Source: Palsa-506 sp963755815 (lineage in GTDB: Bacteria; Actinomycetota; Actinomycetes; Streptosporangiales; Streptosporangiaceae). Taken from it: 64,000 bases of DNA. A program made the position numbers and the translations under genes. Positions 8,293 to 15,897 of this stretch are shown here, piece by piece. The notes beneath the pieces are model-generated. The model did not search any database and was not told the origin of the DNA. It worked only from the letters and a program-made list of their open reading frames with translations. How positions within the stretch are numbered: position 1 is the first letter of the stretch; every line of letters begins with the position of its first letter. The DNA lies in assembly GCA_963755815.1 (NCBI GenBank), contig CAVWLF010000001.1, positions 62,001 through 126,000 of the forward strand, in the 5' to 3' direction.

Positions 8293-10011
8293 TCAGGCCG
8301 TGCGGCCGGCCGGCCCGGCGGCCGCCGCGGCGACGGCGCGGACCAGCGGCAGGGCCGGCAGGCTCTCCAGCAGCACCGCGCGGCCGCTGGCGTCGCAGAG
8401 CGGAATCCGCCAGTTCGGGTACTCGTCACTGGTGCCGGGCAGATTCTGCGCCCGGCGATCGCCGACGGCGTCGGCCAGCGAGACGCTGATCAGCTGCGCC
8501 GGGGTCTTGGCCAGGTAGGCGTAGAGCGCCACGGTGAACCCGGCCGGGCCGGGCTGCACCCGGGGCGGGATCAGGCCCTCGGCCACGAGCGCCGCGCGCC
8601 ATCGCGACAGCATCAGCTCCGCGTTGCCGCGTTCTGTATCCTCGGGCAGTTTCAGCAGGCCGAGCCGCGCCCGGACGGTCACCTGCTCGCCGGTGAGGAA
8701 CGCCGTGACCGGCGGCAGGTCATGGGTGCCCACGGTCGCCATGCAGCGGCGGCGCCAGTGCTCCGGGCGCAGCGGCGTTCCGTCCGGCTCGCGCGCGAAC
8801 CAGAGCATGCTGGTGCCGAGGATGCCGCGCTCGGCCAGGTACTCGCGGATCCACGGATCGACGGTGCCGAGATCCTCGCCAATCGCCAGCGCGCCGGCCC
8901 GGGCCGCCTGGCCGGCCAGCGCGCCCACGGTCGCCCGGTGGTCGTACCGCACGTACGCGCCGCGATCGGGGGTCATGCCCTGGGGCACCCACCACAGCCG
9001 CATCAGCCCCATCACGTGATCCACCCGCAGCCCGCCCGCATGGCGCAAGGCGGCCTCGAACAGGCTGGCCAGCGGGCGGTAGCCGACGGCGGCGAGCCGC
9101 CCCGGGTGCCACGGCGGCTGGCCCCAGTCCTGCCCGAGCTGGTTGAACCCGTCCGGCGGCGCCCCGACGCTGATCCCGCGCACGATCTTGTCCTGATGCG
9201 TCCACGCGTCCGCGCCGCCCGGATGCGAGCCAACGGCCAGATCAGCGATGATGCCGATGCCCATGCCCGCCGCCAGCGCGGCCCGCTGCGCCGAGGCGAG
9301 CTGCTCGTCGGCCAGCCATTGCAGCCAGGAGTGGAAGCCCGCGGCCGCGCATGACCCTGCGGCCGCGGTCAATTTTCCGGCCGAACGCGGCTTCCTGGCC
9401 TCAGCTGGCCAGCACCGCCAGTCGGGCCCATGGATCTCGGCCAGCGCGCACCAGTCCGCCCAGTGCGTCAGCTCAATGCCTTCCCGCTCGCGGAAACGCC
9501 GGAAGCCGGCCGCTCGCCGGTCGCTGAGCGGGACCCGGTAGATGATCTCCAGGGCGGCCCGCTTGGCGGTCCAGACCTCGTCCCGCTCGATCAGGTCGCT
9601 GGTCGCGTTGCGGGCCCGCAGCGGCGCGGCCAGGGCATCGACGCTGGCCCGCTGCTCATCGCTGAGCTGCCGGTACTCCGGGATGTCTTCGATCCGCAGG
9701 TAGAGCGGGCTGGTGAATCTCCTGGTCATCGGAAGGTACGGGGACGGGCTGACCGGGGGCAGCGGCTCGGCCGCGTGCAGCGGGTTGATCAGCACGAAGC
9801 CGGCTCCCAGGTCGCGGCCGCTCCAGGCGGCCAGCTCGGCGAGGTCATGCAGGTCGCCGTGACCCCAGGAGGCACGGGAGCGCAGCGAGTACAGCTGGAC
9901 GGCGAATCCCCAGGAACGCCCGGCCGGCGCCGGGGCGACGGCTCCCCCGGCCACCGGACCGCTCACCGCGCCTGTCTCGCTGCCGCCTCCGGGACCGCCG
10001 GCGTCATTCAC
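8293..10011 (-). CDS. malQ: 4-alpha-glucanotransferase MalQ (GH77), catalytic part
   Basis: Amylomaltase that transfers maltosyl/glucosyl units between alpha-1,4-glucans. The 572-aa frame holds the whole GH77 domain: the nucleophile in GLRVDHVMG (Asp331), the acid/base in AIGEDLGT (Glu379), and GTHDLP with the third acidic residue. It begins at a GTG (10011) that overlaps the TGA of the small frame upstream (GTGA). That upstream frame encodes the N-terminal domain usually found on actinobacterial MalQ, so the gene appears split by a single-base shift inside a Gly-rich linker. Either the two parts are translationally coupled, the gene is frameshifted, or one base is miscalled. The catalytic residues are intact. 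Confidence 0.9.
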   Translation of the reverse strand: MNDAGGPGGGSETGAVSGPVAGGAVAPAPAGRSWGFAVQLYSLRSRASWGHGDLHDLAELAAWSGRDLGAGFVLINPLHAAEPLPPVSPSPYLPMTRRFTSPLYLRIEDIPEYRQLSDEQRASVDALAAPLRARNATSDLIERDEVWTAKRAALEIIYRVPLSDRRAAGFRRFREREGIELTHWADWCALAEIHGPDWRCWPAEARKPRSAGKLTAAAGSCAAAGFHSWLQWLADEQLASAQRAALAAGMGIGIIADLAVGSHPGGADAWTHQDKIVRGISVGAPPDGFNQLGQDWGQPPWHPGRLAAVGYRPLASLFEAALRHAGGLRVDHVMGLMRLWWVPQGMTPDRGAYVRYDHRATVGALAGQAARAGALAIGEDLGTVDPWIREYLAERGILGTSMLWFAREPDGTPLRPEHWRRRCMATVGTHDLPPVTAFLTGEQVTVRARLGLLKLPEDTERGNAELMLSRWRAALVAEGLIPPRVQPGPAGFTVALYAYLAKTPAQLISVSLADAVGDRRAQNLPGTSDEYPNWRIPLCDASGRAVLLESLPALPLVRAVAAAAAGPAGRTA

Positions 10012-10232
10012 ACCGCCCGCGCCGCCCGCGTCCCGCCTGCGCCACTCCCCCCGCCCGGACCACTCGCACCGCCCGCGCCGCCCCGGTCAGGCGTGTCTGG
10101 CGCTTCGTCGAGCGCCGCGAGGATCGCCGTGAGGGTCTCCTCGCTCACCGCGACTTCCTCGCCGCGCCAGTCCCGGTAGTGATGCGCGATTCCGGCTGCC
10201 TCGGCCCGCCGGATCAGCTCAGGGTCCGTCAC
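10008..10232 (-). CDS. malQ: N-terminal domain fragment of MalQ, separated by a frameshift
   Basis: A 74-aa frame starting MTDPELIRRAEAAGI, with HYRDWRGEEV a few residues later. This is the typical start of actinobacterial MalQ, whose small N-terminal helical domain precedes the GH77 domain. It runs into a Gly-rich linker and stops in frame just after it. The alternative frame through bases 10012-10030 reads DGAGGAGG straight into the catalytic frame's NDAGGPGGG. One missing or extra base around 10027-10040 would therefore restore one polypeptide of about 646 aa. The GTG start at 10232 lacks a clear ribosome binding site. Confidence 0.7.
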   Translation of the reverse strand: MTDPELIRRAEAAGIAHHYRDWRGEEVAVSEETLTAILAALDEAPDTPDRGGAGGASGPGGGSGAGGTRAARAV

Positions 10233-10278
10233 TGGTCAATGATCGCGCGAGCGGGAGTCGGTACTGGCGGCGGCCGGC

Positions 10279-10330
10279 CATGATCCGGAAGGATTCGCGC
10301 CACGGGCGACGCAAATCCTTCCGGATCATG
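10279..10330. repeat. Palindromic element, copy 1 (17-bp perfect arms)
   Basis: CATGATCCGGAAGGATT (10279-10295) is repeated in inverted orientation, without mismatch, at 10314-10330 around an 18-base loop. It lies between the malQ start and the AbiEi/DUF559-type gene. The inner 40 bases (10285-10324) match a second element beyond the other end of that gene at 31 of 40 positions without gaps, and the loop core GCGCCACGG is shared. There is no T tract, and transcription diverges here, so a simple terminator is unlikely. Confidence 0.75.
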
Positions 10331-10405
10331 ACGTCGGGGGCGGGTTATCCACAAGCAGCCCGGTAACAACCGGCCTTTGTCGGTATCGCTGGCCACCCTG
10401 GCGCT

Positions 10406-11389
10406 ATGCCCCACGAATTACCTCAGCGCCTCCGCGAGCTGGCGCAGTTTCAGCACGGAATCCTGACCCGGGATCAGGCCCGGCAAGGCGGCCTGACCAA
10501 GGACGTCATCAGGTCGCGGGTCCGGCAAGAGCGCTGGCAGCGGATGCACGCCGGCGTGTATGCGGTGTTCTCCGGCGAACCGGGCCGGACGGCCGTGCTG
10601 TGGGCCGCCGTGCTCCGGGCTGGCCCGGGCGCCATGCTGAGCCATCACACGGCTGCGGAGCTGGCCGGGCTGACCGATGCTCCCAGCACGTCGATGCACG
10701 TAACGATTCCGGCCAGCAGGCGTATCGCCGGTAGCCCTGGACTCGTGGTCCACGTGTCCAGCCGGGCGGATCAGATCCGGCACCCGGCCCTGGCGCCGGC
10801 CCGGACCCGGATCGAGGACACGGTGCTGGACCTGACTCAGCTGGCCACGACGGCCGAGGCCGCCTACGACTGGATGACCCGTGCGCTGGGCCGCAGGCTT
10901 ACTACCCAGCCCCGGTTACGGGCCGCCATGGCGTCGCACAACCGGCTGCGCTGGCGCCTTGACCTCACCGAGGCACTGGCCGCCGACCGGGCGGGTGTCC
11001 ATTCCGGCCTCGAGCATCGCTATCTGCGCGATGTCGAGCGGCCGCATGCACTGCCGCCGGGCACCCGGCAGGCACTGGCCCGGCAAGCCGGGCGTAACGA
11101 GTACCGCGATGTCCTGTACCAGGAGTACGGCGTGGCCGTTGAGCTTGATGGCCGAGCCGCACACCCCGGTGACACCCGCTGGCGTGACATACGGCGCGAC
11201 AACTCGGCCGCCGCGGACGGCATTGTCACCCTCCGGTACGGCTGGACCGATGTCAGCCAGCGCCCCTGCTGGGTCGCAGCGCAGGTGGCCCAGGTACTCG
11301 TGCGGCGTGGCTACTCCGGTTTCCGGCCATGCGCTCCGGACTGCCCGGTCGCACTGATCAAAGTGAGCCGCGGTCGGCCCGCTGGGTGA
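10406..11389 (+). CDS. AbiEi-type N-terminal domain fused to a DUF559/Vsr-like nuclease domain
   Basis: A 327-aa protein of a class common in actinomycetes. Residues 1-55 resemble the winged-helix N-terminal domain of AbiEi-family type IV antitoxins (HGILTRDQARQGGL...RWQRMHAGVYAV). The C-terminal part carries a PD-(D/E)xK/Vsr-like pattern: VELDG with Glu246 and Asp248, then His253, Asp261 and an RRDN motif at 263-266. The fold suggests DNA binding plus endonuclease activity, but the function of these orphan fusions is not established and no AbiEii-like toxin is adjacent. The ATG at 10406 has no Shine-Dalgarno sequence, so it may be leaderless. Related palindromes lie 75 bases before and 25 bases after the gene. 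Confidence 0.8.
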   Translation: MPHELPQRLRELAQFQHGILTRDQARQGGLTKDVIRSRVRQERWQRMHAGVYAVFSGEPGRTAVLWAAVLRAGPGAMLSHHTAAELAGLTDAPSTSMHVTIPASRRIAGSPGLVVHVSSRADQIRHPALAPARTRIEDTVLDLTQLATTAEAAYDWMTRALGRRLTTQPRLRAAMASHNRLRWRLDLTEALAADRAGVHSGLEHRYLRDVERPHALPPGTRQALARQAGRNEYRDVLYQEYGVAVELDGRAAHPGDTRWRDIRRDNSAAADGIVTLRYGWTDVSQRPCWVAAQVAQVLVRRGYSGFRPCAPDCPVALIKVSRGRPAG

Positions 11390-11414
11390 CCCATTTGAGC
11401 GCGGCCCGAGTTAT

Positions 11415-11454
11415 CCCGAAGGATTGGCGCCACGGATGACGCGGATCCTTCGCC
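11415..11454. repeat. Palindromic element, copy 2
   Basis: CGAAGGAT (11417-11424) and ATCCTTCG (11445-11452) form the arms around a 20-base loop whose core GCGCCACGGATGACGC differs from copy 1 at two of 16 positions. It lies 25 bases after the stop of the AbiEi/DUF559-type gene and in the same orientation as copy 1. The rest of the gap up to 11584 is GC-rich and includes short GGCTGGG-type direct repeats just before the next start. Confidence 0.65.
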
Positions 11455-11584
11455 TTAGCGGGCCGCGGGCGGGCGAGACCGGACGCCGGACTGGCGTAGC
11501 CGGAAGGGCGAGCCGGAAGCTAGCTGCGACGGGCTGGGTGCGGCAGGCTGGGCACGGCGGGCTGGGGTGCGGCAGGCTGGGGCC

Positions 11585-12677
11585 ATGACGACGTTCATCC
11601 CCGGGCTGGAACTGGCCCGGCAGTATTACGCCGAGGTGGTCGGGCCGGTGCTGGACCAGTCGTTCCCCGGTGTGCCGTATTCCGCGGCGCTGATCGGCGG
11701 GGGATCAGACGTGCTCGGGTTCGACTCGCCGCGGTCCACCGATCACAACTGGGGCCCGCGGCTGCAGGTCTTCCTGGCTCCCGGCCACGCGGACCTAGCC
11801 GGGGACGTCCGCCGGGTAATGGCCGGCCGGCTTCCGGCCACCTTCCGGGGCTGGCCGACGGCCTTTCCCGACGCCACCGCAGCCAGTACCGAGCCGCGGC
11901 ACTGGGTCGAGGTAGCAGAACTCGGCTCGTGGCTGAATGGCCAGCTCGGGTTTGACCCGCGGCGTCGGCGTGACCCTGCTCGACTGGCTCGCCACGCCCG
12001 CTCAGCGGCTGGCGGAAGTCACCGCCGGAGCCGTGTTCCACGATGGGCTGGCGGCCGTGAGCGAGGCCGGTCAGCCCGGCGGGCTCGGTGCCGTCCGGTC
12101 CCGGCTCGCCTGGTATCCGCGGGACGTCTGGCTGTATGTGCTGGCCGGCCAGTGGCAGCGGATCAGCCAGGAGGAGGCGTTTCCCGGCCGGTGCGCCGAG
12201 GCGGGCGACGGGCTGGGGTCGGCCGTCGTCACGGCCCGGCTGGCCCGGGACCTCATGCGGCTGTGCCTGCTGATGCAGCGCCGCTACCCGCTGTACAGCA
12301 AGTGGCTCGGCACCGCCTTTGCCGCGCTGCCGTGCGCCGCCGGGCTCGGGCCGGTGCTGGCGGGCGCGATCGCCGCGACCGGCTGGCCCGAGCGCGAGCG
12401 CCAGCTCAGTGCCGCTTACTCGGCCGTGGCCGGCCAGCACAACGAGCTCGGGGTCACCGAGCCGCTGGAGACCAGCACGCGGCCGTATTTCGACCGGCCG
12501 TTCCAGGTCATCGGCGCGGGCCGGTTCGCCACCGCGCTGCAGCGGGAAATCACCGATCCGGCGGTCGCCCGGCTGCCGCCGACCGGGACCGTCGATCAGT
12601 TCATCGACAGCACCGACGCCTTCGGTGACATGGCCCGGCTGCGGGCGACGGTCGCCGCCTGGCTGCCGGAACACTGA
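11585..12677 (+). pseudogene. DUF4037 protein with one frameshift
   Basis: The first frame (ATG 11585) encodes the start of a DUF4037 protein of nucleotidyltransferase fold: SAALIGGGSDVLGFDSPRS, DHNWGPRL and HWVEVAELGSWLNGQLGFD. Near 11950-11960 homology jumps to another frame, which continues VTLLDWLATPAQRLAEVTAG and runs to the stop at 12677 with PLYSKWLGTAF, a family motif. The total of 1093 bases is one base off a multiple of three, so a single insertion or deletion explains it. Joined, it would be about 364 aa, the normal family size. It could be a real recent frameshift or a base-call error in the CCCGCGG stretch. The biological role of DUF4037 is unknown. Confidence 0.8.
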
Positions 12678-12743
12678 CCAGCGGCCGGAACACTGACCGG
12701 CTGCGAGAACACTAACCGGCTGCGGGAACGCTGACCGGCTGCG
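12668..12743. repeat. Four tandem 19-bp repeats covering the DUF4037 stop codon
   Basis: Units at 12668-12686, 12687-12705, 12706-12724 and 12725-12743 follow the pattern GGAACACTGACCGGCTGCG with few changes. The first unit contains the last sense codons and the TGA of the preceding gene, so the array looks like repeated duplication of a gene's 3' end. Confidence 0.85.
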
Positions 12744-12750
12744 GGCGGGG

Positions 12751-13155
12751 TCAGACCAGCGGCCGGTGCTCGGTCCCGCGCCCGGGCGTGATGAATATCG
12801 CCTGGCCCGGCTCGTGCACCACGCTGCGGTGCCAGACCCCGGCGGGATTGATCACGGCCTGGCCCGGCCGCAGCTCGACCACGTTCTCCTGGCCGTCCCG
12901 GTCCTGGACGAGATCCACCCGGCCGGAGAGCAGCACGACCACCTCCTCGCCGGCCGGATGCCGTTCCCAGCTCGTCCAGGTGTGGTCCTGCGGGCCCATC
13001 ATGACCAGCCGGCCCTCGTCGCCGTCGGCGGCATGCTCGTCCTCGTACCTGGTCAGGTAGTCGGCGCTCCACTCGAAGTCGGGCAGCGGGATAGCCCGTG
13101 CACCGAGCCCGAGGTGGACGAAAGTCCTGGATAGGTCGAACGCCTCATCGCTCAT
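12751..13155 (-). CDS. Cupin-domain protein
   Basis: A 134-aa single-domain cupin. The conserved pattern is visible in WTSWERHPAGEEVVVLLSGRVDLV, which has the His/Glu metal-ligand region, and in NPAGVWHRSVV with the last histidine. Such small cupins are often metal-dependent sugar-, antibiotic- or small-molecule-binding proteins; the substrate is not predictable here. The ATG at 13155 (MSDEAFDL) has AGGATGG upstream; an ATG three codons earlier is possible. A long extension of this frame to 13569 runs antisense to the DinB gene and is not coding. It is divergent from the DinB gene. Confidence 0.75.
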   Translation of the reverse strand: MSDEAFDLSRTFVHLGLGARAIPLPDFEWSADYLTRYEDEHAADGDEGRLVMMGPQDHTWTSWERHPAGEEVVVLLSGRVDLVQDRDGQENVVELRPGQAVINPAGVWHRSVVHEPGQAIFITPGRGTEHRPLV

Positions 13156-13379
13156 GCGGCCCATCCTGCTCCCCGCCGGGCCTGAAGGGGATAGCGGCGG
13201 CGCGTTTCTCGGGCTGGCTGACCGCCCGGGCAGAAGCCGATCGCGCATCATCAGTGTCAGCGGTCCCTGGTACGTTCGCGGCGAGCCAGGCACCGGACAC
13301 GGCACGGAATGATACGAGGCCAGACGGCACCGAGCATCGCATCGGGACGCTGCACGGGCGGGCCATGGGAGGAACCGCA

Positions 13380-13952
13380 ATGGAGGTTGACTGGGGCCAG
13401 CTGATCGTCGCCCAGCTTGAGTTCTACTGGGACGTCCACCTGCGGCCGCAGCTGGACGGCCTGACCGATGCCGAGTATCTCTGGGAGCCGGTCGAGGGCT
13501 GCTGGAGCCTGCGCCAGCGCGCGGACGGCAACTACACGCTCGACTCGCAGCGGCCGCCGCCGCCCGCACCGGCGCCGGTCACGACGCTCGCCTGGCGGAT
13601 GATGCACGTCGGCGCCTATTGCCTGTGGAACCGGGCCAGTGCCTTCTTCGGTGGCGACAGCGTCCCCGACGACGCGGACATGTTCGATCCGCGCCGGGTG
13701 CCCGCCAGCCTGCCGGCCACGGCCAGCGAGGCCATCGCGTTCCTCGATCAGGCGTACGCCAGGTGGCATGACGGGATCGCCGGGCTGGACGAAGAGGCGC
13801 TGCGGGCACCGCTGGGGCCCAAGGGGGACATATTCGCCGAGGACCCGATGGCCGGGCTGGTCGTCCACATCAGCCGCGAGGTGATGCATCACGGCGGCGA
13901 GATCTGCCTGCTCCGCGATCTTTACCGGGCCGGCGGCCCGGTACGCGGCTGA
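13380..13952 (+). CDS. DinB-superfamily protein
   Basis: A 190-aa four-helix protein of the DinB/YfiT-like metal-dependent superfamily. The members' metal ligands are histidines, here in MMHVGAYCLWN and in HISREVMHHGGEICLLRDL. In actinomycetes some relatives are thiol transferases using mycothiol, but the exact activity cannot be assigned. The ATG at 13380 is fixed by a strong GGGAGG box seven bases upstream. The in-frame sequence before it overlaps the divergent cupin gene and is not protein-like. Confidence 0.8.
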   Translation: MEVDWGQLIVAQLEFYWDVHLRPQLDGLTDAEYLWEPVEGCWSLRQRADGNYTLDSQRPPPPAPAPVTTLAWRMMHVGAYCLWNRASAFFGGDSVPDDADMFDPRRVPASLPATASEAIAFLDQAYARWHDGIAGLDEEALRAPLGPKGDIFAEDPMAGLVVHISREVMHHGGEICLLRDLYRAGGPVRG

Positions 13953-14076
13953 GGCGCCAGGAACGCCGCTGGCCGACTGGCCCGCACGCCGCGGGCGGCG
14001 ACCCGCACGCCCGCGGGCCGACTGACCCGTAGGCCGCTGACCCGCCGGCCCGCACGCGGGCGGGCGCACGGCTGGC

Positions 14077-15516
14077 CTACCAGATCGGCGGGTGGCGGTC
14101 CTTCCACGGGCGCGCGGCCTCCAGCTGCGCGGACAGCGAGATCAGCGTGGACTCCTCGCCCATCCGGCCCGCCAGCATCACGCCGATGGGCAGCCCGCCG
14201 GCGTTCCAGTGCAGCGGCACGTTAACCGCAGGCTGCCCGGACAGGTTGTACAGGGCGGTATAGGGGGTGAACCGCTTCTGCCGCTCGAAGTTCTCCGCGG
14301 GCTCCACCTCGTCGAAGTACCCCACCGGCACCGGGGGCGATGCCAGCGTGGGGCTGAGTACGGCGTCGTACCCGTTCAGGATCTTCATGGCATTCCGCAT
14401 GACGGCCTGCAGGTAGGCCTGGGAGAAGAGCAACTCGGGCGCGCTGAGCGCGAGCCCGCGCCCGCGCAGGTAGCGGGTCAGCGGCAGCAGCTGATCCTCC
14501 TGCGCGGGATCGATCGGCGCGAGCGTGGCCATCGAGTACCAGAGGATCTCGAACATCGGGACGACATCGGGGCCGAAGGGGAGTTCCACGTCCTCGACAT
14601 CGTGCCCGAGGCTGGCCAGCAGCGCGCTGGCGTCCTCATAGGCGGCGACGCAATCGGGGTGCACCTCGGCGCCCTCGACCGCATGCTGCAGCGACCGGCC
14701 AATGCGCAGCCGGCCCGGATCGCGGCCCGCGTGCGAGGCGAACGTCTCACCGGCCGGCAGCGGCGGCTGGGTGTACATGTCTCCCGGGTGATTGCCCGTC
14801 ATGGCGTCGAGCAGCAGCGCGGCATCCGCGACGGTCCGGGCCAGCGGGCCGTCGGTGGACAGCCCGACCAGGTCCGGCATGAGCGGTCCGCCGGAGATGC
14901 GGCCGCGCGACGGCTTGATCCCGAACAGCCCGCAGACGCTGGAGGGTATCCGGATCGACCCGCCGCCATCGCTGCCCTGGGCGGCCGGGGCCAGGCCGGC
15001 CGCGACCGCCGCCGCCGCGCCGCCGCTTGATCCCCCGGCTGACCTGCTCAGGTCCCATGGCGTGCGGGCGGGCGGCCCGATCCTGGTCTCCGTGTAGCAG
15101 GGCAGGCCGAACTCCGGAGCGGCTGTCTTGCCCGTCATCACCGTGCCGGCGGCCCGGAGCGCGGCGACGACGTAGTCGTCCTCGGTCGCGACGTTGTCGG
15201 CGAAGATCGTGCAGCCATAGGTGAGGCGGACCCCCGCGACCATGTTCAGGTCCTTGATCGGGATCGGGATCCCGGTCAGCGGCGACAGGGACTCCACCCG
15301 GCCGCCCGGGCTGCGCAGCTCGCTGGTGACGGCCTTTTCCGCCGCGGCGGCCTGCTCCCGGGCGAGCTCCGGCGTCACCGTGTAGAAGGCGCCGACCTGC
15401 TCGTTCAGCCGGTCGATGCGCTGCAGGTAATGCTCGGTGATCTCGACCGGGGATAGCCTGCCGGCCCGGATCGCGGCGGCCAGCTCGGTCACGGTCAGGT
15501 CATGAATGTCAGTCAC
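14077..15516 (-). CDS. Amidase (amidase-signature family)
   Basis: A 479-aa hydrolase with the Ser-cisSer-Lys triad of the amidase-signature family. The lysine is in GIPIPIKDLN, and the two serines are in the Gly/Ser-rich loop RSAGGSSGGAAAAVAAGLA followed by GSDGGGSIRIPSS. It hydrolyses amide bonds of an unknown substrate. It could be an aryl-amidase or 6-aminohexanoate-cyclic-dimer-hydrolase type; a GatA role is unlikely because no gatB or gatC is near. The GTG at 15516 (VTDIHDLTVTELAAAIRAG) matches the family start. The long N-terminal extension of the frame to 15843 crosses an iterated repeat and is not part of the protein. Confidence 0.88.
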   Translation of the reverse strand: MTDIHDLTVTELAAAIRAGRLSPVEITEHYLQRIDRLNEQVGAFYTVTPELAREQAAAAEKAVTSELRSPGGRVESLSPLTGIPIPIKDLNMVAGVRLTYGCTIFADNVATEDDYVVAALRAAGTVMTGKTAAPEFGLPCYTETRIGPPARTPWDLSRSAGGSSGGAAAAVAAGLAPAAQGSDGGGSIRIPSSVCGLFGIKPSRGRISGGPLMPDLVGLSTDGPLARTVADAALLLDAMTGNHPGDMYTQPPLPAGETFASHAGRDPGRLRIGRSLQHAVEGAEVHPDCVAAYEDASALLASLGHDVEDVELPFGPDVVPMFEILWYSMATLAPIDPAQEDQLLPLTRYLRGRGLALSAPELLFSQAYLQAVMRNAMKILNGYDAVLSPTLASPPVPVGYFDEVEPAENFERQKRFTPYTALYNLSGQPAVNVPLHWNAGGLPIGVMLAGRMGEESTLISLSAQLEAARPWKDRHPPIW

Positions 15517-15897
15517 GTTACCGAACAGTAGACGGCCCGCGGGACGGGGTCCAGCGCGCTCGGCCGCACGCCCAGCGGCTCCGCCCGGCACCACCGCCCT
15601 CGCCGTGCCCGGCCCGCCGCCCTCGGCGCACCCGGCACCGCCGCCCTCGGCGGGCCCGGCACTGCTCCGGGCGGCGCGCCCGGCGCCATTTCCGGTGGAA
15701 TGGCGGGGCGCCGTTTCCGCTGAAACGCCCCGCTGCTGTTTCCGGTGAAATGCCATGTGCCGTTTCCGGCGAAATGCCCGCCGCGATTCCGGGTGAAATT
15801 GCAGGCGCCGTTTCCGGCCGCGGGCCAGCACCGCGGCCGCCACGCCGCAGAAAACTTTTACTCAACAATATGTATCTATTCAGCTACTCTCAGAGTT
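15517..15897. promoter_or_regulatory. Divergent gap with iterated repeats and an AT-rich promoter
   Basis: About 380 bases between the amidase and the NERD gene. It holds a GC-rich part, six iterated half-palindromes (15688-15821) and then, in the last 50 bases, an AT-rich stretch with TATGTATCTATT that is the likely promoter of the downstream gene. No convincing reading frame was seen. Confidence 0.5.
15688..15821. repeat. Six imperfect repeats with a TTTCCGGNGAAA core, 24-25-bp period
   Basis: Cores begin near 15688, 15713, 15738, 15762, 15786 and 15810. Each reads roughly GTTTCCGGTGAAAT, a short inverted repeat TTTC-CGGN-GAAA, preceded by a GCGCC or TGCC spacer. The period of 24-25 bases is constant. 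The first and last copies are the most divergent. The array is about 75 bases before the NERD gene start. Confidence 0.8.

Noticed and set aside
10406..11389. A complete type IV toxin-antitoxin system
   Set aside because: Only the AbiEi-like domain is present. No AbiEii nucleotidyltransferase toxin is next to it; the DUF4037 gene downstream has a related fold but is a different family and lies beyond a palindrome.
13156..13569. N-terminal extension of the cupin gene to 272 aa
   Set aside because: The extension is antisense to the DinB start and Arg/Ser-rich; the cupin family begins near MSDEAFDL.
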